DNA of 64,000 nucleotides, taken from NCBI RefSeq assembly GCF_018986915.1, contig NZ_CP076723.1, positions 62,001-126,000 of the forward strand, written 5' to 3'. The number at the start of each line of letters is the position of its first letter. Position 1 is the stretch's first letter. Of the stretch, positions 42,976-55,826 are shown one piece after another. The notes beneath the pieces were generated by a model, which saw nothing but the letters and a program-made list of their open reading frames with translations, did not search any database and was not told the origin of the DNA. Both the position numbers and the translations under genes were made by a program. The DNA comes from Geomonas oryzisoli (GTDB lineage Bacteria; Desulfobacterota; Desulfuromonadia; Geobacterales; Geobacteraceae).

Positions 42976-45753
42976 ATGGATTATAAGGACACTCTCAATC
43001 TCCCCAGCACCAACTTCCCGATGAAGGGAAATCTTCCCCAGCGCGAGCCCGAGATGCTCAAGCAGTGGGGCGAGGTTGACATACACCAGAAGATCGAGGA
43101 GGCCGGCAAAGGCAAGCCGCGTTACGTGCTGCACGACGGCCCTCCCTACGCCAACGGGCACATCCATATCGGCCACGCGCTGAACAAGATCCTGAAAGAC
43201 ATCGTGCTGAAGAGCAAGCGCATGGAAGGCTTCGCCGCCCCCTACGTTCCGGGTTGGGACTGCCACGGCCTCCCCATCGAGCTGCAGGTCGAGAAGAACC
43301 TCGGTTCCAAGAAGCACGAGATCTCCAAGCTGGAGATGCGCAAGCTCTGCCGCGAGTACGCCGCCAAGTTCGTCGGCATCCAGCGCGCCGAGTTCGAGCG
43401 CCTGGGCATTTTCGGCGACTGGGACGAGCCGTACCTGACCATGAACGCGAGCTACGAGGGGGCCACCGCCCGCGAACTGGCGCGCTTCGCCGAGAACGGC
43501 GGCCTCTACAAGGGTAAGAAGCCGGTGCACTGGTGCTCCTCCTGCGGCACGGCGCTGGCCGAGGCCGAGGTCGAGTACGCCGACCACAAGTCCCCCTCCG
43601 TGTTCGTGAAGTTCCCGCTCAAGGAGGACCTGGGGAGCGCGGTGCCGGAACTTGCCGGCAAGAAGCCCTCCATGGTGATCTGGACCACCACCCCGTGGAC
43701 CCTCCCCGCGAACCTCGCCATCGCCCTGCACCCGGAGCTCGACTACGTGGCGCTCGTGCTCAATAGCGGCGACGTGGTCATCGTGGCCGACGGCCTGAAA
43801 GAAAGCTTCCTGAAGGAGATCGGCGCGGAAGGGACCGTGCTGGCGAAGTTCCCCTCCACGCTGCTGGAGAAGAAGCTGGCCCGCCACCCGTTCTACGACC
43901 AGGATTCCATCATCCTCCTGGGTGAGCATGTCACCCTGGAAGCCGGTACCGGCTGCGTCCACACCGCCCCCGGCCACGGCCAGGAAGACTACGAGCTCGG
44001 CCTTGCGTCCGGTCTCGACATCTACAACCCGGTCGACAACCGCGGCCGCTTCTACGAGAACATCGAGTTCTTCGGCGGCCAGTTCGTGTTCGACGCCAAC
44101 AAGAACGTCATCGAGAAGCTGATCGAGGTGGGTGCCCTTCTGGGTTCCAAGGAGATCTCGCACTCCTACCCGCACTGCTGGCGCTGCAAGAAGCCGGTCA
44201 TCTTCCGCGCCACCGAGCAGTGGTTCATCTCCATGCAGAAGAACGACCTGCGCGGCCGGGCGCTGACCGAGATCAACAACGTGAACTGGATCCCGAAGTG
44301 GGGGCGTGAGCGCATCTACGGCATGATCGAGAACCGCCCGGACTGGTGCGTTTCCCGTCAGCGCTCCTGGGGCGTGCCCATCGCCGCCTTCTACTGCAAG
44401 AGCTGCGGGCACGTGCTCGCCGACGGCACGATCATGCACCGCGTGGCCGACCTCTTCGCCGAGCACACCTCCGACATCTGGTACGACTGGGATGCCGCCA
44501 AGTTCCTGCCGGAAGGGACTACCTGCCCCTCCTGCGGCAAGAACGAATTCGAGAAGGAAGGCGACATTCTCGACGTCTGGTTCGACTCCGGCACCTCGCA
44601 CGCCGCCGTGCTCGAGCTGCGCGACAATCTCGGTTCGCCGGCCGACATGTACCTGGAAGGAAGCGACCAGCACCGCGGCTGGTTCCACTCCTCGCTTTTG
44701 GCCAGCGTCGGCACCCGCGGCCGCGCCCCCTACAAGAACGTGCTCACCCACGGCTTCGTCATGGACGGCGCCGGCCGCAAGATGAGCAAGTCCGTGGGCA
44801 ACGTGGTGGCACCCGAGGACGTCATCAAGAAGTTCGGCGCCGACGTGCTGCGTCTGTGGGTCGCCGCGCAGGACTACCGCGACGATCTGCGCATCTCCCA
44901 GGAGATCCTGACCCGGCTCTCCGAGAGCTACCGCCGCATCAGGAACACCTGCCGTTACATCCTGGGCAACATCCACGACTTCAACCCCGACACCGACTGC
45001 GTCGCTTACGCCGACATGCCGGAGCTGGACCGCTGGGCCATGCACCAGCTGGAACTCTTGAAGGAGAAGGTGCTTGCCTCCTACACCGACAGCGAGTTCC
45101 ACATCCTCTACCACGCGGTGAACGGCTTCTGCACCGTCGAGATGAGCGCCTTCTACCTCGACATCCTCAAGGACCGCGTCTATACCTCCAAGGGCGATTC
45201 GCTGGCCAGGAGAAGCGGCCAGACCGTGATGTACAAGATCCTGGACGCGCTGGTGCGCATGGTGGCGCCGGTACTCTCCTTCACCGCCGAGGAAGTCTGG
45301 GCCGAGATGCCGGGCACTCGCGAAGAGAGCGTGCATCTGGCGCTCTTCCCGGCGCTTACCCCGGAGGTCAAGGACGAGGCGCTGGCCGCCCGCTGGGAGA
45401 AGATCATCAAGATCCGCTCCGAAGTTTCCAAGGCGCTCGAGCTCGCCCGCGTCAAGAAGGTGATCGGCCACTCCCTCGACGCCGCCGTCGCCATCAAGGC
45501 TACCGGCGACACCGCGGCGTTCCTCAAGGATTACGAGGCGCAGCTTGCCGAGATCTTCATCGTTTCCAAGGCTGGACTGGTCGGCGAACTGGCCGGCGAC
45601 GTCTACGTGGCGGAAGGGATCGAAGGGCTGGAGGTGGGTGTGAGCGCGGCTCCCGGCGAGAAATGCGAGCGCTGCTGGTGCTACAGCGAGGAACTCGGCA
45701 AGGATGCCGAGCACGCGGGCATTTGCCCGAAATGTCTTGCGGCCGTGAAATAA
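42976..45753 (+). CDS. ileS: Isoleucyl-tRNA synthetase
   Basis: 925 residues, class Ia. HIGH motif as [11 protein letters not shown] near 56. The CP1 editing domain is in the middle ([13 protein letters not shown] near 232). KMSKS as [10 protein letters not shown] near 600. The C-terminal zinc cluster is [11 protein letters not shown] and CPKCLAAVK. All elements are intact. Start ATG 42976 follows TTCGGAGGCCGTTTAT. Followed by lspA 146 bp later, the common ileS-lspA order. Confidence 0.98.
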   Translation: MDYKDTLNLPSTNFPMKGNLPQREPEMLKQWGEVDIHQKIEEAGKGKPRYVLHDGPPYANGHIHIGHALNKILKDIVLKSKRMEGFAAPYVPGWDCHGLPIELQVEKNLGSKKHEISKLEMRKLCREYAAKFVGIQRAEFERLGIFGDWDEPYLTMNASYEGATARELARFAENGGLYKGKKPVHWCSSCGTALAEAEVEYADHKSPSVFVKFPLKEDLGSAVPELAGKKPSMVIWTTTPWTLPANLAIALHPELDYVALVLNSGDVVIVADGLKESFLKEIGAEGTVLAKFPSTLLEKKLARHPFYDQDSIILLGEHVTLEAGTGCVHTAPGHGQEDYELGLASGLDIYNPVDNRGRFYENIEFFGGQFVFDANKNVIEKLIEVGALLGSKEISHSYPHCWRCKKPVIFRATEQWFISMQKNDLRGRALTEINNVNWIPKWGRERIYGMIENRPDWCVSRQRSWGVPIAAFYCKSCGHVLADGTIMHRVADLFAEHTSDIWYDWDAAKFLPEGTTCPSCGKNEFEKEGDILDVWFDSGTSHAAVLELRDNLGSPADMYLEGSDQHRGWFHSSLLASVGTRGRAPYKNVLTHGFVMDGAGRKMSKSVGNVVAPEDVIKKFGADVLRLWVAAQDYRDDLRISQEILTRLSESYRRIRNTCRYILGNIHDFNPDTDCVAYADMPELDRWAMHQLELLKEKVLASYTDSEFHILYHAVNGFCTVEMSAFYLDILKDRVYTSKGDSLARRSGQTVMYKILDALVRMVAPVLSFTAEEVWAEMPGTREESVHLALFPALTPEVKDEALAARWEKIIKIRSEVSKALELARVKKVIGHSLDAAVAIKATGDTAAFLKDYEAQLAEIFIVSKAGLVGELAGDVYVAEGIEGLEVGVSAAPGEKCERCWCYSEELGKDAEHAGICPKCLAAVK

Positions 45754-45767
45754 ACTACCTTCATCAC

Positions 45768-45878
45768 TCCCCCTCCCCCCTTGCGGGGGAGGGTTGGGGT
45801 GGGGGGGAAGGTGCCACCTGCGACGATGTTGGCTGCTTCACCCACCCCCCAGCCCCCTCCCGTCAAGGGAGGGGGGGC
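45768..45878. repeat. GC-rich inverted-repeat element, family A' (copy 3, inverted)
   Basis: The unit is reversed relative to 13326-13436: it starts with CCCCTTGCGGGGGAGGG and ends CCCTCCCGTCAAGGGAGGG. The loop edges GTGCCACCTG and TTCACCCACC match in reverse. Confidence 0.8.
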
Positions 45879-45898
45879 GATTGCAACCTAGGGATCCT

Positions 45899-46405
45899 AT
45901 GAAACCAAAATACATCATCCTCGCGGCGGTATCGGCGCTGGTACTGGTGCTGGACCAGTTGAGCAAGCTCTACATCGACAGGACCATGACCCTGCACAGC
46001 TCCTATCCCGTCATAGAGGGGCTCTTCAACATCACCTATCTGCGCAACAAGGGGGCCGCCTTCGGCATCCTGGCCACTTCGAGCTACCGGCTTCCGTTCT
46101 TCCTGCTGGTCTCGAGCATCGCGGTCATCGTGATCCTGGTGGCGGTCGGCAAGCTGCGGGACGACCAGACCCTGAACGTCGCCTCTTTGTCGCTGATCTT
46201 CTCGGGAGCGCTCGGCAACATGATCGACCGGGTCCGTCTGGGCGAGGTCATCGACTTCCTCGATGTGCATTGGAAGGGGCATCACTGGCCCGCCTTCAAC
46301 ATCGCCGACTCCGCCATCTGCGTCGGCGTCTTCATCCTGGCCATCGACATGATCCTCGAGGAGCGCAGGGAAAAGAAGAACCCGCCCACTCAGGACGCAC
46401 ACTGA
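45899..46405 (+). CDS. lspA: Lipoprotein signal peptidase (signal peptidase II)
   Basis: 168 residues, four transmembrane helices. It cleaves signal peptides of diacylglyceryl-modified prolipoproteins in the inner membrane. The catalytic Asp pair is in GNMIDRVRLGEVIDFL and FNIADSAICVG. RNKGAAFGIL is a family motif. The upstream frame starting at 45794 is repeat DNA; ATG 45899 after AGGGATCCT is the true start. The lipoprotein at 55053 would be a substrate. Confidence 0.96.
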   Translation: MKPKYIILAAVSALVLVLDQLSKLYIDRTMTLHSSYPVIEGLFNITYLRNKGAAFGILATSSYRLPFFLLVSSIAVIVILVAVGKLRDDQTLNVASLSLIFSGALGNMIDRVRLGEVIDFLDVHWKGHHWPAFNIADSAICVGVFILAIDMILEERREKKNPPTQDAH

Positions 46406-46420
46406 CCGTTTCCTTTCATA

Positions 46421-46462
46421 AAAGGGGACTGGCTCCGCTAGGTGCCAGTCCCCTTTGTTTTT
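46421..46462 (+). terminator. Intrinsic terminator formed by a family B element
   Basis: AAAGGGGACTGGC - loop - GCCAGTCCCCTTTGTTTTT: a perfect 13-bp stem with a T-run. The repeat itself supplies the terminator of lspA. A second family B copy follows at about 46485-46530. Confidence 0.85.
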
Positions 46463-46538
46463 GATGAAGCTGGCGGAGCTGAGAGAAGCGTTCCGCTAAA
46501 GGGACAGGCACCTGACGGAGCCTGTCCCTTCTCCCTAC

Positions 46539-46940
46539 CTAGCCGTTCTCCTCCAACAACCTGGTGAACAACTCCCTGATCTCGTTGGGCAGGCGTCGGG
46601 CCTTCATCTCCGGACTCACGCAGGCCAGCGTCACCTTGGCCTCCACCAGCAACTTGTCGTCTTCCTTTCTCACCACCTGCTGCGCCACCGTGAACGAGCT
46701 GTTCTTCAGCGTCGCGATCTGGGTGCGCACCACCAGCAGGTCGTCCAGCCGCGCCGGTGCGCGGAAGCTGGCGTCGATGTGGACTACCGGGAAGATGATC
46801 CCCATGTCGTGCATCTCGCGGACCGATAGCCCGTGCGTCCTGAGAAACTCCGTCCTCGCCCTTTCCATGTAGCTTATGTAGTTGGAGTGGTACACCACCC
46901 CGCCTGCGTCGGTGTCTTCGTAGTAAATACGTACTTCCAA
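46539..46940 (-). CDS. YbgC/FadM-type acyl-CoA thioesterase
   Basis: 133 residues, hotdog fold. The active-site motif YYEDTDAGGVVYHSNYISYMERAR holds the catalytic Asp. It probably hydrolyses short/medium acyl-CoA or acyl-ACP; in other bacteria YbgC accompanies the Tol-Pal genes, which are not here. The start is probably TTG 46940, with GGAGG five bases before it; TTG 46952 is an alternative. Operon position: downstream of glnE with repeat DNA between. Confidence 0.88.
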   Translation of the reverse strand: MEVRIYYEDTDAGGVVYHSNYISYMERARTEFLRTHGLSVREMHDMGIIFPVVHIDASFRAPARLDDLLVVRTQIATLKNSSFTVAQQVVRKEDDKLLVEAKVTLACVSPEMKARRLPNEIRELFTRLLEENG

Positions 46941-46959
46941 TGCGACCTCCAAAAAAAAT

Positions 46960-47074
46960 CATTTACAGGGATAAAAGGGATAAAAGGGATAAAGGCCTTT
47001 AAGGCATAAAGGACTTGGGTCTCAAACCAAAAAATTGGGTTTTAGATCTTATCCCCTGTATCCCTTTTATCCCT
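46960..47074. repeat. Inverted element of GGGATAAAA repeats
   Basis: Left arm of three GGGATAAAA copies, right arm TTATCCCCTGTATCCCTTTT and TTATCCCTG. The middle contains TTAAGGCATAAAGG and CAAAAAATTGGG. It lies between glnE and ybgC. Confidence 0.75.
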
Positions 47075-47075
47075 G

Positions 47076-50000
47076 TTAATTGCCTTTGGTGTTTTCCTCG
47101 CCCAGAATCCTGCCGTACACCTCGCGCACGGCCTCGGTCACCCGCTCGTAATCCGCCATGAGCGCCTGTCCGGGGTTCTTCAACATGGGGTCGTAGCCGA
47201 GCCTCCTCGCGAGCTTGTTCAGGTATTTGAGCGGCCCGCCCAGGTCGTTCATCGAGTAGTCGTGGATGATCCTCAGCCGGTTCTCGAGGCGGCGCAGGAA
47301 GCGGTACCCTTCGGCAAGCGATTGGTAATCCGGCTCGGAAACGATGCCGAGCATGCGCATGGCATCGAGGGCTTCCAGTGAGTTGCAACTGCGGATCTCG
47401 CGGTGCTCGCAGCCGTACTTCAATTGCAGGAACTGGATGATGAACTCGACATCGACCATGCCGCCGCGACCGGTCTTGATGTTGTAGCTCCCGGTCGATT
47501 CCTTGGCGAGCTCGTTCTCCATGCGCATCCTGAGCCGGTGGATCTCCTTGCGCACGTTATCATCGGCGCTGGCGCCGTAAACCGTCTGCTCGATGACCTG
47601 CTCCACCTTTTCCTTCAGCCGCGGGTCGCCGTAGGTCACCCGCGCCTTGGTGAGCGCCTGGCGCTCCCAGATCTGTGCCTCGGTGGCGTGGTAGCTCTGG
47701 AAGGATTCCAGGGACGTGACCAGGGGGCCGGCATTCCCCGAAGGACGCAGCCTGGTGTCGATCTTGTAGGCGTACCCCTCGCGGGTCTGGGTGGTCAGCA
47801 CCAGGATGATCTTCTGTCCGAGTTTCGCGAAGTACTCGCGGTTGGTGATGCTCTTCTCCCCGTCGGTGAACCCCTGCCCGTCGTAGATGTAGATGATGTC
47901 CAGGTCGGAGTGGTAGTTCAGCTCGAAACCGCCCAGTTTACCCATGGCGACGATGGCGAATGCGGCCTGATGCCTGGTGCCGTCCTCCTCGACGACGATG
48001 GGGCGGCCGAAACGGGCCAGCTCTCCGGTCGCTATGCAGCAGGCCGCGGCCAGGGTCACGTCGGCCAGGTCGGTTAGCTGCTGCGCCACCTCGGGCTGCT
48101 TCATCTTGCCGTAGATGTCGTTCATGCCGATGCGCAGGAACTCCTCGTGGCGGTAGCTCCGCATCGCGTCCAGTTGCTCCTCGAATCCGTCGGCCTGGGT
48201 GATGAAACCGTCCAGCTCCTTGGCCATGGCGGCCCGCTCCTTCTGCAGATAGGCGTAGCCGCGCGTGGTCATGCTGTCCAAAAGTTCCGGGTGGCCGATG
48301 AAGATCTTGGACAGGAACTCGGACATGCCGAACATGGAGGTGAGGAGCTTCAGGATGTCGCGGTTTTCGGCAAGCAAAGCGTAGATGGAGGAGCGGGTTC
48401 TCTGCGAGGAGAGGAAGCGTTCCAGGTTCGCGAGTGCCAGGTCGGGGTCGGGGCTGTGGAAGACCTCCTGCAGGAACAGGGGGGCGATCTTCTCCAGGGT
48501 GCGTCTGCCCTGTTCGGTCAGGTTCACCTTGGCGGGGCCGTCGCGCAGCACCAGGAGATTCTGGTAGGCGGCATCGGGGTGCTCGAAGTGGCGCTCCTCG
48601 AGCATGTCCTTGATGAGGTCCGGGTCGGCGTTGTGGTCGAAGAAGAAGTGCACCTCGGGGAGCACCTCCTCCTTGATCTTCTCGTCGCGCGACAGGAAGA
48701 GGTCGCCGTAGATGGCGGAGACGGCGCGCCGGTGCCCTTCCAGTGTCTCCCGGAACCGGTGCAACCCGTCCTTCCTGAGGTAGCCGCAGCGGCGCGCCAA
48801 CGCGTGCATTTCCTCGTCCTTTCTGGGCAGGGCGTGGGTCTGTCTCTCCTGCACCACCTGGATCCGGTGCTCGACGGTACGCAGGAAGCGGTAGGCGTCG
48901 GAAAGGGCGGTGCAGTCGGCTTCCTTGATGATGCGCGCCTGGTAGAGGGTCTGCAGGGCCTTGAGCGAATTGCGCTCGCGCAGGTGCGGGTTCTTGCCGG
49001 CGTAGACCAGTTGCAGCGCCTGGATGAAGAACTCGATCTCCCTGATGCCGCCGCGGCCGAGCTTGATGTTGATCTCCCCTTCCTGGTTCCTGGCCAGGGA
49101 TGCGTCGATCTTCTTCTTCATCGCCATCATGTCCTCGATCAGGTTGTAATCGAGGTAGCGGCGGTAGATGAACGGGGTGAGCGCGGCGAGGATCCGCTGG
49201 CCCAGCTCGATGGAGCCCGCGACGGGGCGGGCCTTCATCATGGCGGCGCGTTCCCAGGACTGGCCCCAGGCCTCGTAGTACACCTCGGCGGAGCGCATGG
49301 AGCTGGCGAGGTCCCCGGCCTTGCCGTCGGGCCGCAGCCCCATGTCGACCCGGAACACGAAACCGTCCTCGGTGACCTGGGAGATGGCGCGGCTCACCAT
49401 TTCCGCGAGCTTGACGAAGAAGGTGTGCAGCGAGAGCTTGTTCTTGAACCCGCCGCGGCCGTCCGGGATGCCGGTGCACTCGCCCTTGTCGGAGGAGTAG
49501 AAGTAGATCAGGTCGATGTCGGAGGAGAAGTTGAGCTCCCTGCCGCCGAACTTGCCCATGCCGATGATGGTGAATTCCGCGGGGATCAACCCGTCGGGGC
49601 TGTTTTCCATCGGCGTGCCGTGCTCTTGCACCAGTTGGGTGAAGGCGGCCTCGTAGGCTAGTTGCAGCGTGGCCGCGGCCAGTGCCGACAGTTCGCCGGT
49701 GACCTCCTCCAGGGTGGCCAGACCGTTCAGGTCCCGTGCGGCGATGCGCAGCATCTCCGCGTACTTGAAGCGGCGCAGGCAGGAGAAGAGATCGGCGTAG
49801 CTGGTGCCTGTCGGGACGCGGTCGCGCAGGGCCTGCAGCATCTCGTCCTCGCTGCGGCGCTGCATGATCTCGCGCTCGATGAAGAGACGCCGCAGGTAAG
49901 AAGGGTCCCGGCAGATGATGTTGGTGAGGAAAGGGGAGGAGCCGCAGATGTTCATCAGCTGGATGGTGACTGCGCGGCGGGAGCAGATCTCCAGCAGGAC

Positions 50001-50248
50001 CTCGCGCGGCACCACGGTGCTGATACGTTCGAAGCCGTTCAGCGCCATATCGGGAAGCGGGGTGGCGAGTGCGGCGAGCGCCAGTTCGACCAGGCGCTCG
50101 CCGGGCAGCATCTCGGAGAGGAGCCGCAGGTTTTCCACCGACCGTGCGCCATAGCTGAAGCCGACCTGTTCCAACTGGTGGGACAGATCAGCTTTGTCCG
50201 GCTCGGAGAGCGCGGACAGCAGCAGCGCGGCGAGGTCGGCGAGGCGGC

Positions 50249-50252
<4 letters not shown>
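47076..50252 (-). CDS. glnE: Bifunctional glutamine synthetase adenylyltransferase/adenylyl-removing enzyme
   Basis: 1058 residues. Controls glutamine synthetase by AMPylation and deAMPylation in response to PII. Two nucleotidyltransferase cores are clear: [16 protein letters not shown] near 250 and [19 protein letters not shown] near 770, each GGxELxxxSDxD. Between them are the helical spacer and regulatory regions. Its ATG overlaps the stop of mtnA (ATGA), so it is translationally coupled. Nothing is missing. Confidence 0.97.
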
Positions 50253-51289
<1,037 letters not shown>

Positions 51290-51307
51290 TTATTACCTCG
51301 AAAAAAC

Positions 51308-51540
51308 AACACCGTCGCACACGGATTTGACGGAAACGTGCGGATAAAGGCGGGTACTTCAAAAACGATTTTGGGTTAAACCAAAAACGATTGATTCTGC
51401 CTTTTCCGTTTTTTCCGTTCGATAACACCGTCGCACACGGATTTGACGGAAACGTGCGGATAAAGGCGGGTACTTCAAAAACGATTTTGGGTTAAGCCAA
51501 AAAACGATTGATTCTGCCTTTTCCGTTTTTTCCGTTCGAT
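51308..51540. repeat. Tandem duplication of a 116-bp sequence
   Basis: Two copies, starting at 51308 and 51424, each from AACACCGTCGCACACGG to CCGTTTTTTCCGTTCGAT. They differ by a single substitution and a one-base insertion in the middle (TTAAACC versus TTAAGCC). They occupy the mtnA-gatB spacer. Confidence 0.9.
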
Positions 51541-51567
51541 CCGCGTGCGATGCCGTTGACTTTGTTT

Positions 51568-53007
51568 TTATCCCTTCAACTTCTTCAGCAGAAGCTCGTT
51601 CACGACCGCGGGGTTGGCCTTCCCTTTGGAGGCGCGCATGACCTGGCCGACGAAGAAGCCGAAAACGGTCTCCTTGCCGCCACGGTACTGTTCGACCTGG
51701 GCCGGGTTGTTGTTTAATACTTCGTCCACCATCGCCTCGATGGCGCCGGTGTCCGATACCTGCACCAGCCCCTTCTCTTCGACGATCTTCTCCGGCGCCT
51801 TGCCCGTCTTGTACATCTCGTCGAACACGGTCTTGGCGATCTTGCCGGAGATGGTTCCTTTCTCCATCAGTTTCAACATGTCGGCCAACAGCGCCGGGGT
51901 CACCGGACAGTCGGTGATTGAGCGGTTGTTGTCCTCGTTGAGGGCGCGGGAGACCTCCCCCATGACCCAGTTGGAAACCGTCTTCGCCTGCGGGAAGCGG
52001 GCGACGGTCTCCTCGTAGTACTGCGCCAGTTCGCGGCTCGATACCAGCACCTCGGCGTCGTACTCGGGAAGCCCCAGTTCCGCGACATAGCGGGCGCGCT
52101 TAGCCTCAGGCAGTTCCGGCAGCGTGGCGCGCACGTCCTCGATCCACTGGTCCGGGATCAACACCGGAACGAGGTCCGGGTCCGGGAAGTAGCGGTAGTC
52201 GTGGGCCTCCTCCTTGCCGCGCATGGAGCGGGTGGTGCCGGTGTTCGGGTCGAAGAGGCGGGTTTCCTGGATCACCTTGCCGCCGTCGTCCAAGATTTCG
52301 GCCTGGCGCTCGATCTCGTACTCGATAGCCTGCTTGATGAACTTGAAGGAGTTGATGTTCTTAAGCTCCGCGCGGGTGCCGAAGACGGTGGAGCCGACCG
52401 GCATGAGCGACACGTTGGCGTCGCAGCGGAAGCTTCCTTCCTCGAGGTTGCCGTCGCAGATGCCCAGGTACATGACGATCTGGTGCAGCTTCTTGAGGTA
52501 GGCGATGGCCTCGTCCGGCGAGCGCATGTCCGGCTCGGAGACGATCTCCAGAAGGGGCGTGCAGGCGCGGTTCAGGTCGACGCAGGAATCGTCCACCCCG
52601 GGGATGTCGGCGTGCACCAGCTTGCCGGCGTCCTCCTCCATGTGGATGCGGGTGATGCCGATCCGCTTCGTTTCCCCGTCCACCTCGATGTCCAGGTGAC
52701 CGTGCTGGCAGATGGGGAGGTCGAACTGGCTGATCTGGTACCCCTTGGGGAGGTCCGGGTAGAAGTAGTTCTTCCTGGCGAAGACGTTTCTCTGGGTGAT
52801 GGAGCAGTTGGTCGCGAGTCCGGCGCGGATGGCGTTTTCCACCACCTGCTTGTTGAGGACCGGGAGTGCGCCGGGGAAGCCGAGGCAGACCGGGCAGGTC
52901 TGGGAGTTCGGCTCGGCGCCGAAGCGGGTCGAACAGCCGCAGAAGATCTTGGTGTTGGTGGTGAGCTGGGTGTGCACCTCAAGCCCGATGACAACCTGAT
53001 ATTTCAT
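51568..53007 (-). CDS. gatB: Aspartyl/glutamyl-tRNA amidotransferase subunit B
   Basis: 479 residues. Transfers ammonia to misacylated Glu-tRNA(Gln) or Asp-tRNA(Asn). The N-terminal GatB core has [20 protein letters not shown] with zinc Cys near 20, [14 protein letters not shown] near 75 and [19 protein letters not shown] near 130. The C-terminal YqeY-like tail domain ends [12 protein letters not shown]. It follows gatC-gatA on the minus strand; a family A element separates it from gatA. Confidence 0.97.
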   Translation of the reverse strand: MKYQVVIGLEVHTQLTTNTKIFCGCSTRFGAEPNSQTCPVCLGFPGALPVLNKQVVENAIRAGLATNCSITQRNVFARKNYFYPDLPKGYQISQFDLPICQHGHLDIEVDGETKRIGITRIHMEEDAGKLVHADIPGVDDSCVDLNRACTPLLEIVSEPDMRSPDEAIAYLKKLHQIVMYLGICDGNLEEGSFRCDANVSLMPVGSTVFGTRAELKNINSFKFIKQAIEYEIERQAEILDDGGKVIQETRLFDPNTGTTRSMRGKEEAHDYRYFPDPDLVPVLIPDQWIEDVRATLPELPEAKRARYVAELGLPEYDAEVLVSSRELAQYYEETVARFPQAKTVSNWVMGEVSRALNEDNNRSITDCPVTPALLADMLKLMEKGTISGKIAKTVFDEMYKTGKAPEKIVEEKGLVQVSDTGAIEAMVDEVLNNNPAQVEQYRGGKETVFGFFVGQVMRASKGKANPAVVNELLLKKLKG

Positions 53008-53044
53008 AGATAGCTCCGACAGAGTTGTTTTCTGTGTGATGCTG

Positions 53045-53147
53045 CCCCCCTCCCGACCTCCCCCCTCCTGGGGGAGGAGTTAACTCTCGCCCAAGCGTGG
53101 GAGTTGCTACTCCCTCCCCCGGAGGGGGAGGGCTGGGGAGGGGGGAA
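53045..53147. repeat. GC-rich inverted-repeat element, family A (copy 5)
   Basis: The familiar arms CCCCCGGAGGGGGAGGG and CCCCCTCCTGGGGGAGG with a longer loop (GTTAACTCTCGCCC, AAGCGTGGGAGTTGC). It fills the gatA-gatB gap. Confidence 0.8.
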
Positions 53148-53150
53148 AGG

Positions 53151-54608
<1,458 letters not shown>

Positions 54609-54630
54609 TAAAGACTCCGATCTCAAAGTT

Positions 54631-54673
54631 GTCGGACTAGTCCGACTAGTCCGACCAGTCTGACTGGTCCGAC
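54631..54673. repeat. 9-bp tandem palindromic repeat between gatC and gatA
   Basis: GTCGGAC then four units TAGTCCGAC, TAGTCCGAC, CAGTCTGAC, TGGTCCGAC. The first 16 bp GTCGGACTAGTCCGAC is a perfect palindrome. Confidence 0.9.
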
Positions 54674-54675
54674 AG

Positions 54676-54963
54676 CTATTCTATTACCTTCGGCACCCTG
54701 AAAAAGCTCTCCGCGCGCTGCGGCGCGTTGGCGAGGGCGGCTTCCACGCCGATCGAGTCGGCGGGCTGGTCGGGGCGGAAGGCGTTTTCCATCGGCACCG
54801 CGTGCGAGGTCGGTACGATCCCCTCGGTATCCAGTGCGTTCAGCTTCTCGACGTAGGCGAGGATGCCGTCCATCTGTCCGGTGAAGGTGTCCAGCTCGCT
54901 GTCGGAAAGCTCCAGTCGGGCCAGCCTGGCTACGTGCTCCACCTCACTTCTCGTGATCTTCAT
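54676..54963 (-). CDS. gatC: Aspartyl/glutamyl-tRNA amidotransferase subunit C
   Basis: 95 residues, the small stabilising subunit that wraps around Gat[21 protein letters not shown] near the start and the typical end [14 protein letters not shown]. The ATG at 54963 follows GGAGCAGGT. It is the first of gatC-gatA-gatB on this strand. Confidence 0.95.
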   Translation of the reverse strand: MKITRSEVEHVARLARLELSDSELDTFTGQMDGILAYVEKLNALDTEGIVPTSHAVPMENAFRPDQPADSIGVEAALANAPQRAESFFRVPKVIE

Positions 54964-55052
54964 ACCTGCTCCAAATGCGCCCACGGAGGGGCGTCCTGAC
55001 GTTAAAAGTGTCCCCGGTTATTATCATGAAAGGGCTGAAAAGGCAACGGGAG

Positions 55053-55823
55053 CTAGTCCGGGAGCACCAGCCCCGCATCGACGACGTTGGACGGCGCGCT
55101 TTCGACGGTCTGGCCGTCGACGGTGGCGACGCTGGTCACGGCGTAGCTGTAGGTTTTTCCCAGGATCACTTCCTGGTCCTGGAAGGTGTTGCCGGTCAGC
55201 GGCGCCTTGTTGAGCGGGGCGAGCGGCATCGGCTCTCCCTTTTTGCTCCGGTACACGTTGTAGCCGGCAGCGCTTCCCTGTTCCGGAGGAAGCCCCACGA
55301 AGTTCAGTGTCACCTCGTTGGGCGAGCCCGCCGCCTCCAGCACCGGGGGGAGGGGAGGGGTGACCGCCGTACGCCGCACCTTGTTGGAATCCTTGCTCTG
55401 CGCGCCGCTTTTGGTGAAGGAGCGCACCTTGTACTGGTAGGTCTGACCCTTCTTGAGGTCGAAGTCGTCGTAGATCCAGAGGCTCCCCACCTGGCGCACA
55501 CCTTCGGGGAGCTCGAGATCGACCCGCACCAACTGCTTGTACGCGCTCGGGCACTCCTCGCAGTCCTCAGCCGGCGGAAGCACGTTGCGCCGGAAAAGCA
55601 GGAACCCCGCCAGGTCTTCCAGCTTGCCTCCCTTTTCCTGCTTCCCCGGGCCGGTCCAGCTTACCTGGAATTCGCCCCCCTTCTGGGGAGCGGCCAGCGT
55701 GGTGATCGGCGCCGGGACCAGCGCCTCGGGGGGAATCAGTTGTCCTCTCTTGCCGCACCCCGGCACAAGCGCGAGCGACGCGACCAGGAACAGGGGGGGC
55801 AGGAATCTACGCACGATCGCCAC
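55053..55823 (-). CDS. FN3-repeat lipoprotein with LptM-like N-terminus
   Basis: 256 residues. Signal peptide with lipobox LVPGC near 20. The mature protein starts CGKRGQLIPPE, resembling the LptM/YifL family start (CGxxGPLYLPP). Two fibronectin III-like domains follow (about 38-145 and 150-250; AGYNVYRSKKGEPMPL). Function unknown; LptM aids LptD oxidative assembly in E. coli. It starts (GTG) 3 bp after argH ends on the minus strand, so the pair is an operon. Likely processed by LspA. Confidence 0.82.
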   Translation of the reverse strand: MAIVRRFLPPLFLVASLALVPGCGKRGQLIPPEALVPAPITTLAAPQKGGEFQVSWTGPGKQEKGGKLEDLAGFLLFRRNVLPPAEDCEECPSAYKQLVRVDLELPEGVRQVGSLWIYDDFDLKKGQTYQYKVRSFTKSGAQSKDSNKVRRTAVTPPLPPVLEAAGSPNEVTLNFVGLPPEQGSAAGYNVYRSKKGEPMPLAPLNKAPLTGNTFQDQEVILGKTYSYAVTSVATVDGQTVESAPSNVVDAGLVLPD

Positions 55824-55826
55824 GGT

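Noticed and set aside
42913-45714. A 933-codon open frame antisense to ileS
   Set aside because: High-GC third positions keep the antisense frame open; composition is leucine/valine/glycine/histidine-rich with no domain, and ileS is unmistakable on the plus strand.
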